Source: Irineochytrium annulatum (taxonomy: Eukaryota; Chytridiomycota; Chytridiomycetes; Chytridiales; Chytridiaceae). Taken from it: a stretch of DNA of 16,175 nt. Below the pieces are notes generated by a model. It was not told the origin of the DNA. It saw nothing but the letters and a program-made list of their open reading frames with translations, and did no database searches. Positions 1-9,069 of this stretch are shown piece by piece. A program made the position numbers and the translations under genes. The stretch is taken from positions 1 through 16,175 of the forward strand of contig JADGJL010000657.1 in assembly GCA_027600665.1 (NCBI GenBank), written 5' to 3'. The first letter of the stretch is position 1; each line of letters opens with the position of its first letter.

Positions 1-1246
1 TTTGGAAGGTATCCTGTAGAAGATGCTACCAGACTTCCCTTTAGCCAACGACGGGTCGGTCGCCACCGCAAGTATCGCAACGAAAGGGAGCAATATACGA
101 CAGTAGATACAGCGCTATGAAGGTTCTAAAATCCATGTAACTTAATTTCAGCGGCCTGCTATTGGCCAGCAACAGCATACCCACCATAGCACGCCCAGGG
201 GGCGACGCGAACTTTAGCACACAGTCCTCCCAATCCGAGCAAAGAATCCGGAGCAAAAAAAATCCGGCTCACAAGTTCCAAATGTCACGATTGAACACAA
301 CGGGCGGACTGAAAACAAAAAGGCGCGGGTTGGAAATCATGGATGCGACCACGTTCTTCATGACGGCCGCTAAACCCGCTGGTGCAAGTTTTGAGCAACC
401 GGACCACCGGCCACCTCCGCCTCGTCCACATCGGCAAAAAGCCTCCAGTCGGCCCGCAGAGCCTGGCGCCTGTGGCCAAGCCACGACAGAAATTGTCACA
501 TTCGACAGCTGCAGGAGCCCCAACTCCCGCTTTCCCCGCCAGCAGTCTGACCACCGAAAGGTTCGACAACCCCAGTATTTGGAGAATTTGCCCGTTGATC
601 TCGTCGGCCATTCGTCTAGAGCGCCGCTTAATTCTAAAGAGCCGTCCGGACGCGATCCAAGCGACTCCCTCCCTCCGGGATACGCCAAGGGGCCAGCAAC
701 GCCACGTAGCAAAATAGAATTCCCCCGATTCACCATCCTGTCCAGCCACAACACGCGGAACCCCCGAGCTCCGTCTCCAGTTCGCTTCAAAGAGCCGTCG
801 GAAGGCGTCCAACGCGCCAGCCGAGATGCAGTGAGCGAGATATTCGTAGCGCTCAGAGCTCCCGCGACGAAGTCGCGAGATCGCCGAGCTTGTTTACTAA
901 GGTCGCTCCGTCGCTCCACACGAAAGAAATGAGATGGGACGGAAGTCGCCATGCGCCAGCCGCTGTCCCTCATAAGTGTCGATTTCAGCCCATCCGTCGT
1001 AAATGCGGTAGGGGACGATTTGACCTCGCGGCATCACGCAATCGTCAGTCGCTTTGTAATAGGGGCTGCCCGTTGCCCAGCCGGGATTCTCCTTCAGCGA
1101 CTCCTGTCCGCCCCTGCTCCGGTCCGGGAACGCGCCCTCCTACAGACTGCCTCGTCAGAGCGAGCCGTTACTGTAAGAGTGGCCGACAGTGCCGTCGTGG
1201 AAGGAAACTGACCTTCAAACGCCTTTAAACGCCTTTATACGCGTAG
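1..1246. other. No supportable gene; upstream region of the gamma-glutamyltranspeptidase gene
   Basis: Long open frames exist on both strands between about 160 and 970, but they overlap in several frames at once, as expected by chance in G+C-rich DNA. None shows a recognisable domain, a convincing chain of splice sites, a signal peptide or a biased composition typical of a gene. The last hundred bases before 1247 presumably include the promoter and 5' leader of the next gene. I cannot exclude a fragment of a gene whose body lies left of the window. Confidence 0.5.
1217..1236 (+). repeat. Two perfect 10-bp direct repeats just before the GGT start codon
   Basis: The unit AAACGCCTTT occurs twice back to back at 1217-1226 and 1227-1236, followed by the related ATACGCG. 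The array ends 10 nt before the start codon at 1247, so it is probably 5' leader or core-promoter sequence. No known binding site is assigned. Confidence 0.5.
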
Positions 1247-3420
1247 ATGCCGACGATCTCCTCTGAGCAGGCACCCCTGCTCGAATCTCAGACGGACGCG
1301 AGACCCATGCCGCGATGGAAGAAGCTCCTGTCGCTCCGGCGGAATCCCGTCGCCCTGCTCTTCACTATCGGCGTGGTCACCATCGGTGAGAGGGGCCTTT
1401 ATCGCATTCTTGTCTGACCTAAACGCATGTATCCTCCAGGCCTCTCCCTCATCTACGTCAGCGCGCGACCCCACAACAACGTCCCCGAACGCGGCTTCCC
1501 CCTCCCTAAACTGATCCTCGCCCGGAACGGCGCTGTCTCGTCCGAGAACCCCATCTGCAGCCAGGTCGGAGTCGACGCGCTCCGGGACGGCGGCAGCGCG
1601 ACGGACGCCGCCATCGCCGCATCGCTCTGCATCGGCGTCACCAACATGTACTCGAGCGGCGTCGGCGGTGGGGGGTTCATGCTCTTGCGGGATGGGCCAA
1701 CGGGAGCGAGCGAGGTCATTGATTTTAGGGAGGCGGCGCCGCGGGCCGCGTTTGTGGACATGTATAAGGATGACCCGCGGCTGGCGCAGGTTGGAGGTTT
1801 GGCCGTTGGCGTGCCGGGGGAGATTAGGGGTTTTGAGGTGGCGCATAAGAGGCACGGGAAGTTGCCGTGGCGGAGGCTGTTTAGGGACTCGATCAAGATT
1901 AGCAGGGAGGGGTGGAAGGTCACGCCCGTGCTGGCCAAGAGGATAGCCTTTGCGAAGGAGAAGATCCTGCAGGATCCAGAGTTCTCGAGGGTGTTTGCGC
2001 CCGGGGGGGAGATCTTGGTGGAGGGAGATCTCATCAAGAGGGAGAAGTTTGCGGATACTTTGGAGCGGATGGCGGAGGAGGGGGCGCACATCTTCTATAA
2101 TGGGTCTATCGCGGAAAGTATCGTCAAGACCACGCAGGCGACGGGAGGGGTCCTAACGATGGAGGATATGCAGGACTACGAGGCCAAGGTTGTTATTATT
2201 GAGCTATCTGCGAAAGAAGATTGCTGATTGGTTTCGCTAGGTTGTCGAACCGCTGGTTGGCTACTACCATGGTAAGAAGGTCACCACTGCTCCGGCACCC
2301 GCTAGCGGAGCGGTCCTTCTCAGCGCACTTAACATTATCGAGGGGTTCGACTTTAAGACCGACGGCCATACGGGTCTCAACGTCCACCGTCTGGTTGAAG
2401 CGCTAAAGTACGGATACGGCCAGCGAGCGTTCTACGGAGACCCTATCGACGTGAGCGACCTTTTCTTCTATCTTCTCGCACCGGAATCTTATTCGGTTTC
2501 TCAATGTACAGCCTGTCTTCCGGAACATCACCGAGATTGAGACCAACTTCCTTGACAAGAAACTCGCCTCCGCCATCCGCCACAACATCTCCGACGAACG
2601 CACGTTCGAGCCCGAGCACTACAACCCGCCCTTCGATATTAAGGAGGATCACGGAACCATGCACGTCTCCGTCGTCACGGCCGCCGGCGACGCCGTGACC
2701 TTGACCAGCACAGTGAACCTTATTTTCGGCGCCCAGATCATGGACGCAGACACCGGCATCATCCTCAACGACGAGATGGACGACTTCTCTATACCCGGCC
2801 ACCCGAACGCCTTTGGCCTCATGCCGAGTCCTTACAACTACGTCCAGCCGTTTAAGCGACCGCTCTCGTCTTCCGTGCCCACGATCGTCGAGGATGCAAA
2901 CGGGAAGGTCGAGATCGTTGCTGGCGCGTCCGGAGGGTCCAGGATCATCACGGCCACGCTGCAGGTTATTTTGAACGTCTTGGACTTTGGGATGAATATC
3001 GCTGAGGCGGTCGGGGAGCCGAGGTTGCATCATCAGTTGATCCCACATGAGGTGGGGCGTTAATTGTCCAACTTACTTGGATGAGTGCGTGTGGGCTGAT
3101 ATGCGGTTTATTTACAGGTCAATGTGGAGTATGAGTTCAGCGCGGATTTGGAGAAGGAGCTAGTCGATCGGGGCCACAAGGTGAGGCATCGTTTTTGGTT
3201 GAACTCAGAGATTGAGTTGTTCTTACAATTGCAATTTCAGGTGACGCGTTTCCCGCTGGGGCTTACTGTAACGGGGTGCGAGGCGATTCACGTCCGGAAA
3301 GATGGGATGATTGAAGGTGAGAGCGATTCTTCTCTGTCGAGTCAATATGTGCGCTTGGACTAATAAATGCGTTCAGCGGCGTCCGACTCGAGGAAAGGTG
3401 GTGTGTCGGCGGGATGGTGA
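1247..3420 (+). CDS. ggt1: Gamma-glutamyltranspeptidase (glutathione hydrolase), complete, 7 exons
   Basis: Exons: 1247-1385, 1440-2188, 2241-2450, 2512-3051, 3118-3180, 3241-3316 and 3377-3420, giving 606 residues. The family cleaves and transfers the gamma-glutamyl group of glutathione, and the precursor cuts itself into two subunits. Visible support: a single N-terminal hydrophobic segment at about residues 33-53 after a basic stretch (type II membrane anchor); Arg143 in DFREAAPR, matching the substrate-carboxylate arginine; the autoprocessing nucleophile Thr415 in DHGTMHV; NDEMDDFS downstream; oxyanion serines 485-486 in PLSSS; and Gly507-Gly508. Cleavage before Thr415 would leave a 192-residue small subunit, close to the family norm. 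NXS/T sequons are present (for example Asn371 and Asn391), fitting a secretory-pathway or vacuolar enzyme. The C-terminus ends in the usual SDxRKGG-type tail. No broken motif was seen. The ATG context is weak; a second in-frame ATG at 1307 would still keep the anchor. Confidence 0.95.
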
Positions 3421-3886
3421 TGGGATACCCTGCGTAAGGAAGAACACTTTTCCACCACTACTTTCGTTGGATAACTCACGTCAAACTGTGTTTCTATTCT
3501 ATGGTCATTTCAGTCGCGTTGATGGGACTTGCCTGTTTGTGCTGTTGTACGTAATGTCGGACGGTGGGGTATGATCAACCAGCTAGCATCTTCGCATTCT
3601 CGCGTTGTCTCTGATTTTTATAGCCTGAAGTACGCGGAGCAAGAATGTGCGATTCACCACGAAAGATCCGTCCAGAAGGTCAATGTAATATCAATGTGCA
3701 CTCCTGCATCCAGCGGCCAAGTGTAGATCTGCTTTCCCACGCCCTGGGAAATAGAAGTCCGATTTTGGCATCGGAGGCTGGACAAATGGAGTATCCCTTT
3801 ATATCCTACAACCCACTACCTGCTCCCTCAGAGGTCGTTCCAGCCGTTGAGGAGACCATCGTCCTCTATTCGCGACCCGTCGCTCG
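3421..3886. other. Intergenic region between GGT and the ATPase
   Basis: This 466-bp stretch holds the 3' end of the GGT transcript and the promoter of the ATPase gene. Short open frames here have no protein-like features. I see no clear AATAAA downstream of the GGT stop. Confidence 0.6.
3797..3805 (+). promoter_or_regulatory. Possible TATA element of the ATPase gene
   Basis: A TTTATAT-like sequence lies about 85 nt upstream of the ATG at 3887, in pyrimidine-rich DNA. The spacing is plausible for a fungal core promoter, but the assignment rests on sequence likeness only. Confidence 0.35.
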
Positions 3887-6800
3887 ATGAGCGACCTGCA
3901 GAGTCCGAGTTTGGACACTGCCGTCGGGGGGGTGGCCGAGGACACCGCCGACGGCGTCAGCTCGGTCTCGGTCCACAGCTCGGCGGCCGCCGGTGACTTC
4001 CTTACGATGACGAGCCCGTCTTCGCATGGGGACCTCGTGACCCTTCTCGACATCCACCTCGACCGCAACTTCGGCGCCTTCTCTCCCCCCGCCGCGGGAG
4101 GCCCCGACGGCATCTCGCCGGCGCCTGGGAGGCCGTCGACTTCCGAGAACAGAGACAATGATGAGGCCCCAGATGTTGGCATCCCGGTCAGGTCCGTTCG
4201 CTTCATCGCTTGTCGAAGTTCCTTCCTAAACGCAAGTTCTGATCTTGTTTGTAGGTACCGCACAATGTCGATCAACATCGACCAGGCCATCCGAAGTGGA
4301 ATGGCGCCTCGGCCGTCCGCCGAAAGCGACAATTTGAAGCGGATCTCCGTTCACCTCCTGAAGCCCGCGGAAGTCTACACGAAGTTGTCGACTCATCATG
4401 CGCTCGGTCTGGAGAAGCTCGCAGTAGAGAGAAGGGCAAAGGATGGAAAGAACCGCATTACTCCGCCAAAGACACAGGTAAGCTCGCTTTTTCGACCTCG
4501 AAGTCGGTTGTCCTTTCGAATCAATCATGACCAAATATACTTGCAGTACCTTTCCAAAACCCTCGGTTATCTCTTTGGAGGCCTCAACTTCCTCATGTGG
4601 ATTGGCTTCGTGCTCGCGCTTCTCTCCTACCAACCCCTTGGCTCCATGAATGGTGGCACGCCCAACCCGCTCAACCTCGGAGTCGCCTGCCTCCTGCTTC
4701 TCGTCATTCTCGTCTCAGCTCTCTTCTATGCCTTCGTGGACTGGAACGCCTCGCGCATCATGAAGGGCATCCGGTCGCTCATCTCTGAAACCGCCGTCGT
4801 CCTCCGAGATGGCGAGCGCGTCGAGATCCCGTCGCAGGATATCGTCGTCGGGGATGTTGTGTGCTTGAGTTTGGGGCAGCGCGTGCCGGCTGATGTTAGG
4901 ATCACGGAGTGCTCGGCCGACGCGAGGTTTGATCGCGCGCTGCTGACGGGGGAGGCGGACCCCGTTCCTGCCGCGGTGGAGCCGACGGACGAGAACCCTC
5001 TTGAGACGAAGAACCTGGCCTTCTCGTCTACTTTCGTCGTCCAGGGCACAGCCACGGGGGTTGTGTTTGCAATTGGAGATTCGACTGTCATTGGGCATAT
5101 CGTCGGGCTCTCGGGCAAACACAAGAATGAGATGGTTTGTGCATGGTAGCGTTAGAATTTTGGCAACCTTCTGACGTTTCCTTCCTTTGGACATCAGACC
5201 ACGATCCAAAAGGAGATCTTTATCTTGACCATGGTCATCTCTACCCTCGCCCTGACCTTCTTCAGCGTCAGCCTCATCTTCTACTTCACCTACGTCCGCG
5301 TCCGCTACCCAGGCTTCGACACCGTCTCAGGTGCGATCTTGAACGCCATCGGATGCCTTACCTCCTTCACGCCTGCCGGTCTGCCCGTCTGCTTCGCGCT
5401 TGCGCTCATCATAATCGCGCGACGGATGGCCGCGCGACGTGTCTTGGTTAAGAACCTCGCCACGATCGAGACGCTCGGTTGCATGAGCGTGCTAGCAAGC
5501 GACAAGACGGGCACGCTGACGATGGGGAAAATGTTTGTGCAGAACGTGGCATTTCATGACAGGACTATCGATCTTGCGAGCGACGAGGGAGTCGATAGCG
5601 TCAAAGCCATTGCGGGAGTCGGTGCGTCGTCTGAGGATGGGATCGGCGTCGTCGGGATCGCGCACTTGTGTTGCGGCGCCAGCTTCGATGCGAAGACTAT
5701 GGACAGGCCTGTGGCGGAGAGGATTGTCAACGGAGATTTAACGGATACGGCCGTCCTAAAGTTCGCGGAGGATATTGTTGCCGGGTCCAAGGTCAAGACG
5801 GGTTACGAAACTTTGTTCAACATCCCATTCGATTCGAAGAACAAATGGATGATGACGATCGTGAAGCAGAAGGCGCAGTCGGTGGCGCCGGAGATGCTCG
5901 TAAAGGGTACGCAATCCATTTGTTGTTTCATTGTCCTTTTTTCTGCCATTGACATGCTTCATAGGTGCACCGGACATCTTAGTCAACTACTGCGACTCTA
6001 TCGCTAAATCCGACGGAACTGTCGTGCCCCTCACCCCGGACCGCTTGGCCCAGATTCAGGAGATCCAGAACACCCTCTCGGCCAACGGCCAGCGCGTCCT
6101 CGCCCTCTGCCGCCGCCGCCTCCGCGATATCCCAGCGAGCCAGATCCCGTTCGGCGGCCCTCACGACGCCATCGCGCGTGCCGTCCAGGGTGAACTCCAC
6201 GGTCTCACATGCGTCGCTCTACTGGGCATCCGGGACCCGCCGCGTGCGGACGTTCCTGGCGCCGTTCAGGTCATTCGCACCGCTGGCGTTAAGGTAAAGT
6301 AAATCTGGAAGCCTTGCAGGTCGACTGACCGTTGAACAGGTTTTCATGATTACTGGCGACTTCCGGGCGACGGCAGAGGCCATTGCGAGACAGGTCGGTA
6401 TTCTTAGCGTCAATCCTGAGGGCCGCAACGACGTGCGCAGGCACGTTAACGAGGCGGCCGCGACCGTCCCGGCCGCATGGTCCCCGAGTCCCGACTCGTT
6501 GAGGGGCGACAAGGGCCGGGACACTGAGGTGTGGCAGGAGGCGTTCTCAGAGGTCGCGGCCAACAAGGAAGTGCGGGCGCTGTCACTGATGGGATCAGAG
6601 CTCGACGACCTTGTCGACGGCGACTGGGACGTGATCGCGGCCCGGTACAGTGAAATCGTGTTCAGCCGGACAACGCCCGAGCAGAAGCTCCGGATCGTGG
6701 ACGAGATGAAGAAGCGTGGCAACACGGTTGCCGTGACGGGGGATGGCGTCAACGACGCTCCCGCGCTTAAAGCGGCAGACATTGGGATCGCTATGGGAGC

Positions 6801-7849
6801 CGGGTCGGACGTTGCGAAGGAGGCCGCGTCAATGATTCTACTCGAGAACGACTTCGGGTCGATATGCGTCGCCATCGAGAACGGACGGCTTGTTTTCGAC
6901 AACCTCAAGAAGGTCGTCTTGTATTTGATGCCGGCTGGATCGTAAGCGTCACTTGCTTATTCTCGTATCACGTAGCTCACCGTTCTTGACAGCTACACCG
7001 AGTTCCTCGCCGTGGTGTTCAACGTCTTCTTTGGCATGCAAATCCCGCTGTCAACTTATCTTCAGGTGTACTTCTGCATATTTAACGATGTAAGTTATCG
7101 CTACCTCGTGAACGCGTGAAATGGTATTTTATTCCGAAATTCCATTTTAGGTTATCATGTCGATCTCGCTCATGTTAGAGCAGCCCGAGTCCGACCTGAT
7201 GCGTCGCCCGCCCCGCAACACGAGGAAGGACCGCCTTACGGACTTCCGGTTTTTCGGCCAGGTCTACCTCTTCATCGGCCTGATGATGTGGCCGTCCGCC
7301 ATGGGTATGTGGTTCCTCTACTTCCATGACATCGGCATCTCGCCCTCCCACCTGCTCGGCGCCTGGAACAACTGGGGACTCACCGGCGAGTCGCTCCGCT
7401 ACGCTCTCGTCAACTCGCACGAGGTGTCACCGGCACAATGGGGGATTTATGAGGCGAACGCTACCCTAGCCGCCGGCCTATCGGGTCAGGCCGCGCTGGT
7501 GGAGGCCGTGAACACGGGCAACTGCGTCTTCTACGTAGCGATGATTTTCCTTCAGTTCGGCGGCCTGTTGTCGGTCCGGACGAGGAGGGTGTCGATCCTT
7601 CAGGCGAACCCGTTTTGGGGCCCGTCGAGGAATGTGTGCGTGCCGCTAGGGATGGCGGTGTCTGTAATTTTTGGGTGCTTGAACATTTACGAGCCGGGCA
7701 TAGAGAACTTGTTTGGGACGGCGCGGATACCGCTGAAGTTCTGGCTGTTGCCCATGGCGCTGGGGCTAGGGATTCTGGTGATGGATGAAGTTCGGAAGTT
7801 GTGCGTGAGGACGTTCCCGAAGTCCATTCTGGCTAAGATTGCGTGGTAG
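3887..7849 (+). CDS. P-type cation ATPase, fungal Na+/K+-ATPase-like alpha subunit, complete, 8 exons
   Basis: Exons: 3887-4191, 4255-4477, 4547-5134, 5198-5906, 5965-6293, 6340-6941, 6993-7089 and 7151-7849, giving 1183 residues. The protein is an ATP-driven membrane cation pump. In order: a disordered acidic N-terminus of about 115 residues; the cation-ATPase N-domain (KRISVHLL); M1 about 185-204 and M2 about 219-240; the actuator motif TGEA at 310-313 (usually TGES, catalytic Glu kept); M3 about 379-402; M4 with TPAGLP; the phosphorylation motif DKTGTLT at Asp474; KGAPD at 608-612; MITGD at 721-725; hinge motif GDGVNDAP from Gly852; then M5-M10. The region from PESDLMRRPPRN and the M8 segment FLQFGGLLSVRTRRVSI strongly resemble Na+/K+-ATPases. 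Oddities: Glu of the M4 PEGLP motif is Ala432, and M5/M6 ligands differ. The first two introns are multiples of three without stops. The ATG context is weak; the next in-frame Met lies about 40 residues on. Which ion it moves cannot be read from the sequence. Confidence 0.92.
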
Positions 7850-8268
7850 TTGTAATTATTGAGGCTTAGTATCACTCCTCAAGGCAACGTCTTATTTATT
7901 TTTGTTTGCCTCCCATTAATCATCATACCAGACAATCTAATGCATGAATAATCATTAACGGTTTATCGTCCACATGTACTTGGTTTCAACGGTCGACCAG
8001 GCCAAGTTCAGCACATGAAAGCATTTCTTCGTTTATTCACATTCTTAAAATGCGATACATCGAGCAGGGCGTCCAACTCTATCACATAAACCCAAATCGA
8101 GTTCCGCATTCTATCTACTCCTCCGGGTCTTGTGAGCTGCGTGCGTTCCCTTTGCACAAGCACCAATCCGACACTTCGCTATCGCCAGCAGACAGGGCCT
8201 ACCAGGATTTCATGATTATTCGATCGGACGAGGTCGGCCTTAGAAGGAATTGCGACTTCTTGTTGCAA

Positions 8269-8551
8269 ATGCAGATCGCTTTCTTTCTTGCAGTCTTCGC
8301 CCACCTGCGGCCAGGTCGTTGTCCCAGGTGGCTGGATGTACTTGCTGGAGGGAGAGCAATATAGCGTCACTTATGCCAATGGCTGTTATTCTAGTATTCA
8401 CGAAGGACAACAATCAGCTTTCCATTATTCTCGCGCGGCCACGGGCCACCTGCTGGACGCCTCGGCACGAAGGAGCACGACATATATGAAGAACTTCCGC
8501 AGACACGCCGGGCTACCCTGCCTAAACTTCATAGCAGCTCTGCGCTGTTGA
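8269..8551 (+). pseudogene. Possible relic of a small secreted protein
   Basis: The ATG at 8269 opens a short hydrophobic leader (MQIAFFLAVFA) that looks like a signal peptide. Shortly after, the protein-like reading moves to the +1 frame (SSPTCGQVVVPGG, then LLEGEQYSVTYANGCYSS), which stays open to a stop at 8551. No GT-AG pair joins the two frames sensibly, so a frameshifted relic is one explanation. The whole could equally be chance. I cannot name a family. Confidence 0.2.
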
Positions 8552-8958
8552 CGACCCTGGCTGCGGGCCATGGCGACGTGAGAATCGAATGTGACGTGTT
8601 CTCTTCCTTAGTAAGGTAAAAAAATGAAGGGCCTAACACTGCCTGCCACTTCAAAATAAAATTTGTTAATTAAATCATAGTCAAAGCATCAATGTTGGTG
8701 ACGCGCTAGAGGTTTGAACTGGGACGGTCGGAGGACCGACGCATCGACGACCAACACATCGCGATGTCGCGTCGGCTTGAGGATTCGCAGATCTCGCTAG
8801 TACGCGATTGGGACGTGCCTAATGTCCTGTAACGAAATTATTACGCGCTCGTGGCCATGATTGGCGCTGTGACGCGTCTCCTTTCCGAGCTTCACGAGCA
8901 GCGACCACCTGCAGCTGAGCGGTAACGATCGTTGCGCACAGTATCTCGCATCTACACG

Positions 8959-9029
8959 GTGAGCACTGATTCCGTTGCGTTGCAACCGCTTTCTTCCGCT
9001 AATTCCTTCATTGACGCGTTTTTTTACAG
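8959..9029 (+). other. Candidate 5'-UTR intron of the histidine-rich gene
   Basis: A donor GTGAGC at 8959, a pyrimidine-rich tract and a strong acceptor TTTTTTTACAG ending at 9029 frame a 71-nt intron 40 nt before the start codon at 9070. A CTAAT-like branch site lies inside. No in-frame ATG precedes 9070, so this would be leader sequence rather than coding. Confidence 0.45.
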
Positions 9030-9069
9030 TGACGAGTTCCCTACAATATCAAAGGCTAGACTGGAAGTG

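Larger units (their letters stand above)
7850..9069. other. Intergenic region between the ATPase and the histidine-rich gene
   Basis: Starts with an AT-rich stretch (7850-7970) that is probably the ATPase 3' UTR. An AATAAA on the + strand at 8656-8661 could end a transcript from the candidate relic at 8269-8551. The minus strand has an AATAAA (reverse complement around 8032-8037) with no supported minus-strand gene. The right part is presumably the promoter and leader of the histidine-rich gene. No tRNA or repeat array was seen. Confidence 0.5.

Noticed and set aside
162..973. Long overlapping open frames on both strands (up to 256 residues)
   Set aside because: At least four frames are open over the same G+C-rich stretch, none with a known domain, and their compositions look like frame shadows. 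A weak F-box-like reading on the minus strand (DEINGQILQILGL) was too short to keep.
1235..2091. Minus-strand open frames across the GGT exons
   Set aside because: They are antisense shadows of the well-supported GGT coding sequence and have no domain of their own.
8720..8790. GC-rich inverted-repeat-like sequence (CGGTC...GACCG and CGCGATGTCGCG)
   Set aside because: Stems are only about five bases and imperfect, as expected by chance; no tRNA or other RNA fold is recognisable.
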